Shown here in pieces: positions 28,682 through 38,325 of a stretch of 64,000 nt of DNA. Every line of letters begins with the position of its first letter. Position 1 is the first letter of the stretch. The DNA is taken from positions 310,001-374,000 of the forward strand of contig CAWIOS010000016.1 of the NCBI GenBank assembly GCA_963837815.1, given 5' to 3'. The notes beneath the pieces were generated by a model. That model searched no databases. It had not been told where the DNA came from and was given only the letters and a program-made list of their open reading frames with translations. The position numbers and the translations under genes were made by a program. Source of the stretch: Fen-1273 sp963837815 (GTDB taxonomy: Bacteria > Bacteroidota > Ignavibacteria > UBA10030 > UBA6906).

Positions 28682-28963
28682 CTGTGTTTCCTCCTCGAAA
28701 GTGTCTCGTCTGGTACTGGCGAAGATATTAAATACATTTCCAGTCAATGGCAATGAGTATCGACCGTATTCGCGGGAGATATTGCTCCGCATGAACACGC
28801 AGTCTTTTGACGACTTCAAGCTCGAGAGCAAATCCAATAGGGAAATGAGCGGCCCCGTTTCCCCGTGCCCGAATGAGTTCGGCTTTTTCCGAGACCAGAC
28901 TTGTCTGGCACGGTCTTTTTGCGGTCAGAGCTCCCCGGAGACAACTCATGTCGGACCTTCTTC

Positions 28964-29003
28964 GGTCAGGGACAATGGACGCATGTGCGAGGCGAAATGC
29001 AGA
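28964..29003. repeat. Dispersed intergenic repeat, copy 3
   Basis: Third copy of the GGTCAGGGACAATGGAyG repeat with the GTGCGAGGyGA second half, in non-coding sequence just downstream of the DUF4397 protein gene. Confidence 0.45.
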
Positions 29004-29017
29004 GAGAGATGAACGAA

Positions 29018-29042
29018 AGCCCCGACAGGTGATGCCGGGGCT
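29018..29042 (-). terminator. Terminator of the secreted DUF4397 protein gene
   Basis: AGCCCCG and CGGGGCT pair around an 11-base loop. On the minus strand the stem is followed by TTCGTT. It lies 29 bases after the gene's stop. Confidence 0.6.
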
Positions 29043-29070
29043 CTCTCGCAGCTGACCTGGGCAGGGTCTA

Positions 29071-30013
29071 CTATTTCAGTAAAACCATCTTCCGGACGGA
29101 GCTGAACGTCCCGCCTGAAGCCTGTACAGGTACACCCCCGAAGCCAGGTTCGTCGCGTTGAGTGTGACCCGGTACGAACCCGCCTGAAGCTGCCCATTGA
29201 CCAGCGTTGCCACCTCCTGGCCGATGGTATTGTAGACCTTCAGAGTTGTCTGTCCCGCCGCCGGAATCGAGAAGCTGATCTCTGTCGAGGGATTGAACGG
29301 GTTCGGATAGTTCTGCGTCAGCTCATACCGCCGGGGAACCTCACCGGACTTCGAATGAATGCCCGTGGTAATCCCGAACGGGACGACCGTGCCGTCGTTA
29401 AGAACTGCGAAAAGCCCGAATGACCTTCCGTTCTTGTTGGCTACAGGGTTAAGGAAGCCCGAGGCGAACACGGTTGCACTGCGGTTCGCCAGAGCGGAAA
29501 GATTCGCCGTGAACGAGGCAACCGTTGTGGTGCTGTTGGTATCCTTCACATCAAGCGTGTACGAAGCCGCGGGGACCGCGATGTATCCCGTAATGTCTCC
29601 GTAGGCTATGCTGTGCACCAGCCGTCCGACACCGCGGGCGACGACATCAACCGCCGGAGCATCAGTCGATCCGTGAACGACGGCGAACTCGACCTTGCCG
29701 CTCGTTGCAGAAGCTTCCTCGGCCGATGAGAAGTTCTTCAGTGTGTCGCCTGCTGAGACGCTGTTCTTTCCTGCGATGCCAATATTGATGGGCGTGCCGG
29801 CGGGAGCGTCAATGAAAGGCGTTGCGGTGCGGTACGCGAAGTTGCTGAGCAGTTTTCATCATTGAGGTACACTGTAACCGTGTCAGCGGCCGGGTCTGCA
29901 GAATTGTGTATTACCTGGAGCCTCGCCGTCTGGTCATCTGCCCTGTTGAAGCTCAGCCCAAGGCCCAAAAGGAATGCGAGTATCACAAAGCGGGAAACTG
30001 TTTGGGGGTGCAT
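29071..30013 (-). CDS. Secreted DUF4397-type protein with type IX sorting domain (two frameshifts)
   Basis: One gene of about 314 residues broken twice. The N-terminal piece has a signal peptide and ARLQVIHNSADPAADTVTVY, the DUF4397 start. The frame breaks near 29857 in an A4 run; reading A5 gives DEKLLSNFAYRTATPFIDAP and a continuous second DUF4397 repeat (VVHGSTDAPAVDVVAR). The C-terminal part has the T9SS domain (YELTQNYPNPFNPST, VYNTIGQEVATLVNG). A second break in a G3 run near 29113 hides the true end, TFSSVRKMVLLK. The protein is probably a surface or secreted structural protein. Both breaks look like homopolymer errors. Confidence 0.75.
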
Positions 30014-30936
30014 TGAGCCTCCTGCAATTGGTTAGTGGTTGGAATATGTATGAATTAAGCCACTTGGCGGTCTCCTGCAAGAACGCGCTGATTAAGCCGT
30101 AACTGTCGTGTTATTCGCTATAACTGATTTATTCGTTTTAATGAAGGATGGCCATTCTGGCTCTATTTGTCCACTTCTCGCGCGACAGTAGGCCTCATTC
30201 TGAGTCAATCGGAGGAATCACGTGTTGTGTGAGGGGGGGCTCGAAACGTCTCGAAAGAGAAGAAAAACGCAACCGAATCCTCATCGCCTGCGCCCTCAGA
30301 ACAACCTCAGGGGTTCGTCTTACTGGATTGCCATTCTCTCCTCGATCCTTGAGTTTCGAAAGTGCGAGGACAAACTTGAGATCGACCGGAAGGCAAACAC
30401 TTGATCGTTAGGGAATACGCTCATCAGGCACTATTTCAATGCTGGCTGCAGTGAGATGCGTGCGGTAACTGCAATCAAAGATTATTGTAGAGGGTTAGGC
30501 ACTTTTCTGGGTGGTGGGTTGTTGGTAACAGCTCAACTCGCACAATCGTGTTACAGGGTTAAACGTCCCGCGGGATTTCGATGTCAAACTGCGGGATTCG
30601 TCCCGCTACCTGCGAATCCCAAACGCGAGTACACAATGAAAGTGAAGAGGAGAAACCGCTGAATTGTCCTTGAAATTGTCGATTTCTGCGTGATTCGGAG
30701 TTTCTTTTGCTCGTTGGCATGTTGGTTGCCTCTGCTCCGTCGATTGAAAACGATGTTACTCTCATCCTCGGGTTTTCAATGAGAAGAGAGATCGCTCTTA
30801 ATTTCCCGGCTTCCGCCTTCCCAGGTCCGGATAGGGCAAACGGCTTTTTCGGTTGCCTATCATCTTGAATCGGACTTTCCTTTGAATACACCATCGCAGT
30901 CCAAAATCCAACTCAATCACATAACGTGGGGGAAGT
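30014..30936. other. Non-coding stretch of about 920 bases
   Basis: I find no gene here. The AT-rich sequence at 30020-30140 next to the start of the minus-strand secreted protein gene is a likely promoter zone. At 30570-30615 there is a small imperfect repeat, GCGGGATTTCG and GCGGGATTCG. No tRNA or known riboswitch pattern was seen. Confidence 0.5.
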
Positions 30937-33294
30937 ATGTACCGTTTTAGACTGCTTGTTCTTGTGTTGTTCGTGGGAGGGCTTCTTTTGCTCCCCAATA
31001 TCTCTCAAGCTCAGCTCGTCCCGAGTTTCACACTGAAGGGACTGGTGACAGAAAAACAGGTGGTAGAGCTCGTCTGGACTGCTCCAGATTCATTGACACA
31101 CACGTACACGGTCTGGCGGGGGGTCCTCACGGCGCCCGCGAATGTCGATACCACGGTGGCGCTGACCCAGATCAAATCAACAGCCGACACGATGGCCAGC
31201 GATACGCCTCATATCAGTGCTGAAACATACTATCTGTACGTTGTCAAAACGACAAACGCCCAGGCGCAGACCATCAGGAGTTCGTACGCCGTCGTAGCGG
31301 TCAAGCCCCCTGCCGATCAGGTGGAGATTACCTCTGTGCCGCCAACCCGCGGACGTGTGGGCATACTGTATACATACCAGGTAACGGCTGTGTCAACCGA
31401 CAGCACGGCGAAGCTCAAGTACAGACTTCTCCTCGTTCCGGGAAATATGACGATCGATACAGCCTCAGGACTCGTGCAGTGGACGCCTGTGACGCGCGGC
31501 TATAAAGACGTCAGTCTCGAGGTCATCTCTTCGAAAGGGGGGCGGACGCTGCAAAACTTCTCTGTGAGCGTCGGTGCAGGCAACGGGGAAGTAACCGGTG
31601 TGGTTCACGACAGTGCCACCGGGAAGGTCGTGAAATACGTGTTCATCCGGATGTACGAGGCCGACGTGAACTATCATCTGGGGTATTTCACGACGACAGA
31701 CTCCACCGGCACATACACGATCAAGAACGTCGACTCGGGGAGTTATTACATCCATGCCTATCCGTTTAATCCGAATCTTCTGCCTGAGTGGTATAACGAA
31801 GCCCGGTTCAGGTTTGGTGCCACGAAGATCACGGTGGCGGACTCACCTGCAATCGAAACTGTGAATTTTACACTCCTGACGGATTCGGTCCATCTTCCCA
31901 TCTACAGGGCCCAGGGGACGGTGACCGACACACTGGGGAAAGCCCTGAAAGGCGCCCTGGTCGTCTGGGCACGGGCGGAATTCGGATTGAACGGCTCGTT
32001 GTTCAACCCGGCGGATTCCACCCATGCTGAGGATGCGCGCGAGGCATTTGATCCGAACAATCCTCTGCCGGGCACAGATTTCAACATGGACGATGTGTCG
32101 CGGTGGGTCTACCGGGCGTTCTCCGATTCGCTGGGGAACTATTCGCTCCGGATCCCGAAGGGGTTCTATATCGTTCGTGCCTCGAAAAAGGGGTATCACG
32201 AGCTGTTCTACAACAATGAACCCAATATCCTGCAATCGGATATCATCGCACTCCATAGCGACACGACGAAGATAAACTTCGCGCTCACTCCCCGCCCGAC
32301 AGTTCCGGTAGGTGAGATCAGCGGCATGGTCTCTGACACGGTGTCCGACAGGGGATTATCGGCGCGCGTGATTGCGTACAGGGAATGGTGGTCGGCGCAT
32401 GATCCGATTCCGTATCACCGGCACTATGTGAGCGATACGGATTCCCTCGGCAACTATGACCTGACAGATCTCCCTCCGGGCACGTACAGAGTCCTCGCCA
32501 TGCCTCTGGGCCAGTACGTCCCGTCATGGTATACTGCTTCGGGGAATCTTACCGTGCATTGGAGGCAGGCGACGCGCATCATCATCAACGGCAACGATGT
32601 GGCGAACGCCGACATCAATGTCAGACCGCTGATGCGTTCCAATGCCGGATATACGTCGATTACAGGCACTGTCACTTCAAGCACATCGCCCGATGCTCCC
32701 AGCGGGCTAGCGAAGTCAAGTTCAGCGACCTACGCGGTTCCGGGGGGACTTGTGTACGCATCTGACCCGGCAGGTGATATTGCAGGATATGGCCTGACGG
32801 ATGCCACGGGCACCTATACGATTACCGGACTTGCGCCGGGATCATATTCGGTGACCATGGACGCTCACGACTATCTGAGCGCCTCGGCAACAGGGGCGTC
32901 TCCGACATACGACGCAGGTGGGAACGCAGTCCCTGGTACACAGAATATCAACACTGCTGCGGATATCACAGGGGTGCAGGAAACCGTTGCGGGTTCTGTC
33001 CCGGTGGCGTACTCTCTGGATCAGAACTATCCCAATCCGTTCAACCCGTCGACGCAGATCAGGTTCTCGTTGCCGGTGGCGAGCGGAGTGCATCTTGTTG
33101 TATATAATGTCCTTGGTCAGGAGGTCGCAACTCTGATGAACGGAGCCGTGCCGGCGGGACAGCACATCGTGGTATGGGATGGGAGAAATGGCGCCGGAGC
33201 TCCGGTGTCGAGCGGAGTCTACTTCTATCGCCTTCAGGCAAATAGCGGGGCTGCAAGCTTTAGCAGTGTCAAGAAGATGTTGCTCCTGAAGTAG
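30937..33294 (+). CDS. Large secreted protein with carboxypeptidase-like repeats and type IX sorting domain
   Basis: A 785-residue exported protein. Signal peptide (1-26), a fibronectin-like N-terminal part (about 30-120), a putative Ig-like domain (about 130-210, GNMTIDTASGLVQWTP), then four carboxypeptidase regulatory-like repeats (each G.V.D..tG....A.V.......TTDSTGTYTI..v..GsY). The T9SS C-terminal domain starts near 695 (YSLDQNYPNPFNPST) and ends KKMLLLK. It is a likely surface-exposed or adhesive protein with no catalytic motif. Two hairpins follow. Confidence 0.85.
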   Translation: MYRFRLLVLVLFVGGLLLLPNISQAQLVPSFTLKGLVTEKQVVELVWTAPDSLTHTYTVWRGVLTAPANVDTTVALTQIKSTADTMASDTPHISAETYYLYVVKTTNAQAQTIRSSYAVVAVKPPADQVEITSVPPTRGRVGILYTYQVTAVSTDSTAKLKYRLLLVPGNMTIDTASGLVQWTPVTRGYKDVSLEVISSKGGRTLQNFSVSVGAGNGEVTGVVHDSATGKVVKYVFIRMYEADVNYHLGYFTTTDSTGTYTIKNVDSGSYYIHAYPFNPNLLPEWYNEARFRFGATKITVADSPAIETVNFTLLTDSVHLPIYRAQGTVTDTLGKALKGALVVWARAEFGLNGSLFNPADSTHAEDAREAFDPNNPLPGTDFNMDDVSRWVYRAFSDSLGNYSLRIPKGFYIVRASKKGYHELFYNNEPNILQSDIIALHSDTTKINFALTPRPTVPVGEISGMVSDTVSDRGLSARVIAYREWWSAHDPIPYHRHYVSDTDSLGNYDLTDLPPGTYRVLAMPLGQYVPSWYTASGNLTVHWRQATRIIINGNDVANADINVRPLMRSNAGYTSITGTVTSSTSPDAPSGLAKSSSATYAVPGGLVYASDPAGDIAGYGLTDATGTYTITGLAPGSYSVTMDAHDYLSASATGASPTYDAGGNAVPGTQNINTAADITGVQETVAGSVPVAYSLDQNYPNPFNPSTQIRFSLPVASGVHLVVYNVLGQEVATLMNGAVPAGQHIVVWDGRNGAGAPVSSGVYFYRLQANSGAASFSSVKKMLLLK

Positions 33295-33308
33295 ACGGAG
33301 AAGCTACG

Positions 33309-33338
33309 CCATCCCTGATTGTGTCGGGTCAGGGATGG
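33309..33338 (+). terminator. Perfect 10-base inverted repeat after the secreted protein gene
   Basis: CCATCCCTGA and TCAGGGATGG pair around a 10-base loop, 14 bases after the stop. No U tract follows, so it may be an RNA-stabilising hairpin or a weak terminator. Confidence 0.5.
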
Positions 33339-33410
33339 CTGCTCCAATGGCTTGCGATTGCAGCGGGAGTCTGGAATCGCGCAAAAAGACGCATCACACA
33401 GTGCAACATC

Positions 33411-33446
33411 GAGAGCCTGATCCGAGAGGATTGGGCTCTCGTTTTT
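33411..33446 (+). terminator. Rho-independent terminator
   Basis: GAGAGCC and GGCTCTC pair around a 16-base loop, followed by GTTTTT. It is the probable transcription stop for the gene ending at 33294. Confidence 0.7.
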
Positions 33447-33819
33447 CACTGGTGCTTCGGAAATCTCGAGACGCGTATCGAAAACATGTGATGAAGCTCA
33501 GAACAGGCCAGTGCCTGAATACCTGCCGTCGGTTCATTCCCAGAAACGGGAATGTCAAGGGCCGCGATATTCCCCGGGGACGGCCACGAGTGTTCCTCGC
33601 CTGTGGCACTGTTCATGCTGTGCTGCCCGCCGCTGTTTGGCGCGTTGAGGACGAGTCGTTGTTGCAGTGTGTTATGGACAGGGGAGACCGATTGTGGGAA
33701 AGGGCGCTTTATCCAAACATAGACATGAATCAGGACGCTGTCAGCCGGAATGTTAGATTTTTCTTGATTATGTCGCCTCTCCCTGGTAGAATAGCGGGAA
33801 CAATTCAAAAGGGAACTGT
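33447..33819. other. Intergenic region with no recognisable gene
   Basis: About 370 bases. An open frame exists on the plus strand but shows no family motif, signal or ribosome site. It probably carries the promoter for the lipoprotein at 33820. Confidence 0.5.
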
Positions 33820-34119
33820 ATGAGAGGATTCCGGAATGTTGCCATGCTTTCTGCGTTTGCCGCGATCACGACACTTGCCGGGTGTGCGGGAGAAGTCCTC
33901 GTAAGGGAGCGTCCCCCCGCAGCAAGAGTGGAGGTAATCGAGGCCGGTCCTTCCCCCCAGCACGTGTGGATCCCCGGGCACTGGATGTGGGAAGGTGAGT
34001 GGGTATGGATGAAGGGTCACTGGGAGGTGCCGCCGCGTGAGGGGGGGGTGTGGGTACCCGGCCACTGGGCGGAACGTCCGAAAGGATGGGTGTGGGTGGA
34101 GGGACACTGGCGGGATTAG
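33820..34119 (+). CDS. Small lipoprotein with WxPGHW/WxxGHW repeats
   Basis: A 99-residue protein. It has a lipoprotein signal (lipobox LAGC near residue 22), then repeats HVWIPGHWMWEGEWVWMKGHW and GVWVPGHWAERPKGWVWVEG. This is the YXWxxGxW/BcpO-like repeat family of small outer-membrane lipoproteins. Its function is unknown. It starts at ATG 33820, and the secreted barrel gene follows after 51 bases. Confidence 0.8.
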   Translation: MRGFRNVAMLSAFAAITTLAGCAGEVLVRERPPAARVEVIEAGPSPQHVWIPGHWMWEGEWVWMKGHWEVPPREGGVWVPGHWAERPKGWVWVEGHWRD

Positions 34120-34170
34120 CATCCGGTGGAGGCCGGCTGAAGTGAACAACCTGGAGAGAGACATTCACCA

Positions 34171-35742
34171 ATGAACCAGTCTGAGGCTGATTGCGCCACA
34201 AAACTCCTGTTGTCTGTGCTTCTCATGTTTGCGATATCGTACCGCTCGTTCGCGATTGCAGGCGCGAACCCGCACGCGACCGCCGGGCGGCAGGGATCGG
34301 GAATACCCAGCCCTGCGGGGATCTATGTTCTGAATGATGCGAGCGATGAGAGGCCGACCGCCGAAGCATATGTGTCGGGACTCTTCGCATCCCCTGCGTA
34401 CAAGAACGACATCACGGGACACGCTATATTCGTCCCGATAGCGAAGATACTTCCTTCCATCAGCACCTGGGGGCAATTCAACTGGGACTGGAGGTTTGTT
34501 GATACGCTCCTGCAGATTGCCGTCAGCAACGGGAAGAAATTCTCGATCGAGCTGGAAACGGGGTACCAGACCTCGAACACGTACCTGCAGTCGCTTCCTG
34601 CAGGATTCCTGGCGGCGGTGGGCCCGAACAGTGCTCCCCTGTTCAATGTGTGGACGACGGGAGGCAGTGGAGGCCGCTGCATCAGCGCCTATATTCTCCT
34701 CCCGTGGGTTTCCAGAGTTCAGGAATTCTGGACCGCGGCGGCACAGGCGCTCTCCGCTCATCTCCAGCAGGCGGGTGTGTACGATTCACTTACGCTTGTC
34801 CACATCCCGGGTCTCAGCGTGTATGATGAAGAGATCCGCCTCCCCACCGGAGTTCCAGAGCCGACAACCGCGGACACCCTTCCGTGCCCCGACGGGCGTT
34901 ACGCCTATCCGACAGTCATCAACGATGCAGACACCGGAAGATGGCGGGGTCTGGGGTATTCGGACACGGCGGCGATCAACGGATTCAAGATCATAGCCAA
35001 AGCGTTCGCTGACGCATTTCCCGACAGGGTCCTCGGGCTCAGCCTCTTCCCGCCGGCTCAGAAGGGGATTGACTTTCCGAACCTCACCGGAGATACGTCG
35101 GGGTATGTCGCTGCTCAGATCGTCAAGGAAGTCAGCGCTCTGGCCCCCGGGCGCGTCCAGGTCCAGGCGGACAACCTTGATGGCAATTATGCCGAGGCAG
35201 AGGTAAGAAGTCTGGCTTCACGCAATTCGGACCTTGTCGGCTGGCAATCCAACAAGCACGGTGGAACGGGGGCGGGGTGCAACGGCGGAGCGTCATGCGG
35301 TCAAGACGGTCCTGCGAGCCTCTATTTTCAGCTCCTGCAGAACGGGTCTGTCACCGGCGGAGAGTATATTGAAGTCTGGTCTGCAGATGTGGTCAGTTAC
35401 CCGCAGAGTTTCGCCGCGGCCAGGTCGGCAGGGTTCTACACGGTTACGGGGATATCCGCGTCCTCCCCCGATCTCCCGGGCGCCTTCGACCTGAAGCAGA
35501 ATTTCCCCAATCCCTTTAACCCGTCTACGTCAATCAGCTATGAAATACCCCGGAGCGGGATTGTGACATTAAAGGTGTATGACCTGCTTGGAAGGGAAGT
35601 GGCCACACTGACAAGCGGGAACGAGCAGTCGGGAAGCCACTCAGTGAAATTTGACGGGTCACATCTCGCAAGCGGTGTGTACACGTACAGACTTCAATCA
35701 GGGAGCTTCTCCCGGACCCGCTCCATGGTGCTCTTGAAGTAG
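34171..35742 (+). CDS. Secreted glycosidase-like protein with type IX sorting domain
   Basis: A 523-residue exported protein. It has an N-terminal hydrophobic signal (about 10-30). Residues 45-425 look like a TIM-barrel glycoside-hydrolase-like domain (GIYVLNDASDERPTAEAYVS at the start, WRFVDTLLQIAVSNGKKFSI, then LVHIPGLSVYDEEIRLP with a possible catalytic acid). The T9SS domain begins near 435 (FDLKQNFPNPFNPST) and ends RSMVLLK. The enzyme family is not identified with certainty. Confidence 0.75.
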   Translation: MNQSEADCATKLLLSVLLMFAISYRSFAIAGANPHATAGRQGSGIPSPAGIYVLNDASDERPTAEAYVSGLFASPAYKNDITGHAIFVPIAKILPSISTWGQFNWDWRFVDTLLQIAVSNGKKFSIELETGYQTSNTYLQSLPAGFLAAVGPNSAPLFNVWTTGGSGGRCISAYILLPWVSRVQEFWTAAAQALSAHLQQAGVYDSLTLVHIPGLSVYDEEIRLPTGVPEPTTADTLPCPDGRYAYPTVINDADTGRWRGLGYSDTAAINGFKIIAKAFADAFPDRVLGLSLFPPAQKGIDFPNLTGDTSGYVAAQIVKEVSALAPGRVQVQADNLDGNYAEAEVRSLASRNSDLVGWQSNKHGGTGAGCNGGASCGQDGPASLYFQLLQNGSVTGGEYIEVWSADVVSYPQSFAAARSAGFYTVTGISASSPDLPGAFDLKQNFPNPFNPSTSISYEIPRSGIVTLKVYDLLGREVATLTSGNEQSGSHSVKFDGSHLASGVYTYRLQSGSFSRTRSMVLLK

Positions 35743-35786
35743 TAGCCCCGTACGAACCGGGCGGAGTGTGAGAAGCGTATTCATCC

Positions 35787-35889
35787 ATAACTCCCGGGTT
35801 AGCGGGAAGGGGATCGCGGACTCGATCGAAGCCGCGTGCAACGCGCAGAGCATGGACGGAGTCCTGGTTGTCGGCGGCTGCGACAAGAA
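35787..35889 (+). pseudogene. ilvD: Fragment of dihydroxy-acid dehydratase (IlvD)
   Basis: About 100 bases encode IADSIEAACNAQSMDGVLVV followed by GGCDKN, the block of IlvD that contains the Cys ligand of the iron-sulfur cluster. Nothing before or after it matches the rest of the 550-residue enzyme. It is an isolated gene scrap, 45 bases after the secreted protein gene. Confidence 0.7.
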
Positions 35890-36468
35890 CATATATGGAC
35901 TCCGAGCAGAGGTTGCATGAGGCCAGGATGGCGATACATGTGCTAAAGGTACTTGCAGATCATTCTTGTGTACAATCTTCAGAACTGTACATTGGAGAAA
36001 GCAAAGAATACCAGAGAGCTGAAGCAGAGAGGGTCAAGCTTCCAGTGACACCGAAGCCTGACTCGGCGGAACCAGATCAAGATAAACCTTGATTCCCTGA
36101 TCGGTTTTTGTTGCTATATAGCATCAAATCTGGCCTTCGAACTGCGGCGGGAACTGCCAAGTAAATTGCTAAATGAATTGCTAAGTAACTCCGAGCGGAA
36201 TTGCCGCCAACCGGAGAAGGTAGTCAGAAAGGTGCTAAAACATAGAGGTTTTCACGGGGTGGTAGCTCAGTTTGGTAAGAGCGCCTGCCAGTCACCTGAA
36301 AAGAGACCCTCAAATATTGCTTGGCCGCTTCGCAATCTCCCAATTCAGTTTTCCACCTTTCGAATTACCTAACACCGCTACATGTATACGTTGACCCGCC
36401 CGTCTTAGCTGTTGTTCAGCATGCCATGTCTCGCCCGCGACAAATCCGGAATCTTCTGCAAAGAGGGT
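35890..36468. other. Gene-poor junction region with a tRNA fragment
   Basis: About 580 bases with the tRNA-Asp half at 36256. At 36159-36188 there are two and a half 12-base repeats (AAGTAAATTGCT, AAATGAATTGCT). A 65-codon open frame (35895-36092) starts MDSEQRLHEARMAIHVLKVL; I do not recognise it. Confidence 0.45.
36256..36295 (+). tRNA. 5' half of a tRNA-Asp gene (fragment)
   Basis: GGGGTGGTAGCTCAGTTTGG followed by TAAGAGCGCCTGCC and GTCAC matches acceptor 5' strand, D-arm and anticodon 5' strand of bacterial tRNA-Asp(GTC). One T of the D-loop is missing and one anticodon-loop base differs. The 3' half (anticodon 3' stem, T-arm, acceptor 3' strand) is absent. It cannot be a functional tRNA as read here. 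Confidence 0.75.
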
Positions 36469-37029
36469 TTACAGGAGCAATCGCCTGATCTCGTTTTCGA
36501 ACACGTCTTTTGACCTGAACCCTTCAAACCGGTTCACGATCTTCCCGCTTCTGTCGATGTTAAATGTCGTTGGAATTCCTGAGATCCCTCCGTACTTCAT
36601 CGCGATATCATCGGTCCCCAGCAGGACCGAGTAGTTCATCCCGTTGCTCAGTGCAAAGGCTTTCACCTTCTCAGGTTCATCCAGTCCTATGCCGATTACC
36701 TGCAGCCCCTTCGATCCGTACTGTGACTGCAAATCAATGAAGTCGGGAATCTCGCGTTTGCAGGGGGGGCACCAGGTCGCCCAGAAGTCCAACACGACCA
36801 CCTTTCCCTTGTAGTCAATCAGGGAGACCGGGTTCCCGTTCACATCGGGAAGTGTGAATCCTGGTGCGGGTCCAACCTCTGTGGAGGGTGGGAGGGCGGG
36901 TTTCAACGCTCCAGTCGTTGCTGATTCACTCTTGCCAAGGATGAAGTAGCCCAACACAAGTACGCCGACTGTCCCGATAATCCAGAGATAGGTTCTGGGG
37001 GACCGCTGCACTGCCGTTTTTGATTTCAT
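36469..37029 (-). CDS. Membrane-anchored TlpA/ResA-type thioredoxin
   Basis: A 186-residue protein with an N-terminal membrane helix (about 14-32) and a periplasmic thioredoxin fold. The active site is WCPPC (Cys87 and Cys90), and the cis-proline is in GISGIPTTFNID. It is typical of cytochrome c maturation and thiol reduction in the periplasm. It lies 22 bases after the rhodanese gene at 37052 on the same strand, in a run of sulfur genes. Confidence 0.9.
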   Translation of the reverse strand: MKSKTAVQRSPRTYLWIIGTVGVLVLGYFILGKSESATTGALKPALPPSTEVGPAPGFTLPDVNGNPVSLIDYKGKVVVLDFWATWCPPCKREIPDFIDLQSQYGSKGLQVIGIGLDEPEKVKAFALSNGMNYSVLLGTDDIAMKYGGISGIPTTFNIDRSGKIVNRFEGFRSKDVFENEIRRLLL

Positions 37030-37051
37030 GTTGTTCCTTGAGTCGGTCTGA

Positions 37052-37435
37052 CTAACGATGAACGAAATTCCATTCTGCCATGCCACCACGCAGATTTCCC
37101 GAGGTGAATCCGTTTTTTTTCAGCAACAGGGCTGCACTCGCACTCCTGTTACCCGAAGCACAATAGCATACAATCTCTCTGTCCCTGTAATGTTCCAGCT
37201 CCTTCATGCGGGATCTGAGTGATGCGACCGGAATGTGGAGGGATCCTCGAATAGATCCCGATCGTCGCTCTGTATCCGTGCGCACATCGAGCAGGAGCAA
37301 GTCGCCCATTGATTTCAGACGGGCATCGATTTCATGCGGTGTGTATTGTTTGAGGGAACGCATTCTTAACGCTCTGCGGACGAAGAGGAAGACCAGGAGT
37401 GCCGCTGCCACGTACCAGAAGACATGTGGATCCAC
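37052..37435 (-). CDS. Membrane-anchored rhodanese
   Basis: A 127-residue protein with an N-terminal membrane helix (about 5-22) and one rhodanese domain. The active-site loop CYCASGNRS has the catalytic cysteine, and the CDC25-like LLLLDVRTDTE start is present. It probably carries a persulfide at the outer face of the membrane. Its start overlaps the stop of the upstream rhodanese by one base. Confidence 0.88.
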   Translation of the reverse strand: MDPHVFWYVAAALLVFLFVRRALRMRSLKQYTPHEIDARLKSMGDLLLLDVRTDTERRSGSIRGSLHIPVASLRSRMKELEHYRDREIVCYCASGNRSASAALLLKKNGFTSGNLRGGMAEWNFVHR

Positions 37436-37842
37436 TATTGGTCCCCCTGTACAGTGGGGAAATGCTCCGCCCGCCAGCGGGTTATACCGCCTTCCATATT
37501 CATCACTTTGAAGCCGTGCTTTTGAAGGATCTCGGCCGCGCTCGTGCTCCGACGGCCCGTCCGGCAGTAGACGATGATTGTACGTTCGCGGTATCCCGTG
37601 AGCTCACCGATGCGGCTTTCCAGTTCCCGGACAGGAATGAGGACCGACCTGGCGAGGTGTCCGGTCTCACTGTTGAACTCTTCCGGTGTGCGTACATCCA
37701 GGAGTACAACAGTGCTGTCCCTTGCAGCAAGGCTCAAGACATCCGCTGGAGATATGAGGGACGTTCCACCCCCTCCGCAGCCGGATAACGCCCACGCAAG
37801 AATCCCCACGGCCAACAGTGAGAATGATGTTTTCGTTGGCAT
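37435..37842 (-). CDS. Rhodanese lipoprotein
   Basis: A 135-residue protein with a lipoprotein signal (lipobox ALSGC) and a rhodanese domain. The active-site loop is VYCRTGRRS with the catalytic Cys, and the N-terminal block is VVLLDVRTPEEF. It is likely a periplasmic sulfur-transfer protein. It is the first of three overlapping or closely spaced genes (rhodanese, rhodanese, TlpA). Confidence 0.9.
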   Translation of the reverse strand: MPTKTSFSLLAVGILAWALSGCGGGGTSLISPADVLSLAARDSTVVLLDVRTPEEFNSETGHLARSVLIPVRELESRIGELTGYRERTIIVYCRTGRRSTSAAEILQKHGFKVMNMEGGITRWRAEHFPTVQGDQ

Positions 37843-37863
37843 ATACGTGTTTTGGACCTTGAC

Positions 37864-38094
37864 TCAGTTCACACCGCAGGTGCCGCCGCAGCACGATCCG
37901 TCAGTGCATGATGGTGCAGATTCCGGGTCATGGCGTGTGCTTCCCTTCATGCTGATACTGGGAGCGGAAATCAGCCGAACGTGTTGTGTCGAATTGCACG
38001 TAGGACAAACGATATCCTCCTGGGTCTCACGGACCTTATGGAGAACATCATATGTCTTTCCGCAATCGGAACATCGATATTCATAAATGGGCAT
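37864..38094 (-). CDS. FmdB-family zinc-ribbon protein with Cys-rich tail
   Basis: A 76-residue protein. MPIYEYRCSDCG, then IVCPTC, forms the CxxC...CxxC zinc ribbon of the FmdB/regulatory family. The C-terminus adds a second Cys cluster, CTDGSCCGGTCGVN, common in FmdB members of sulfur clusters. Function unknown; perhaps metal or persulfide sensing. The ATG at 38094 is chosen to start at the family MPxYEYxC beginning. Confidence 0.85.
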   Translation of the reverse strand: MPIYEYRCSDCGKTYDVLHKVRETQEDIVCPTCNSTQHVRLISAPSISMKGSTRHDPESAPSCTDGSCCGGTCGVN

Positions 38095-38325
38095 CGTGAG
38101 TGTCTTCCTCTTGTCTGGATCACCTTGAAAAACCTCCTTTGGGTCAGCACCGTATAGTGGGATGCTCCAATGGCTGAATGGAGTCAAGAATCTTTGAACG
38201 CGCTTCCTCCGCTCCTTGGTTGTACGTCCCCGGCACTGCGATTACTTCAGGAGGTGCTCGGTGATTCTGCTTTGACGGTCAGTTCTGATGCGGGGTGAAG
38301 AGTAAATGAATGCGTGATTTTCACG

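Noticed and set aside
33335..33823. 162-codon plus-strand frame between the secreted protein and the lipoprotein
   Set aside because: It spans a terminator, has no family motif and its start lies inside a hairpin.
35895..36092. 65-codon frame after the IlvD fragment
   Set aside because: No ribosome site or family motif, and it starts within a region of gene scraps.
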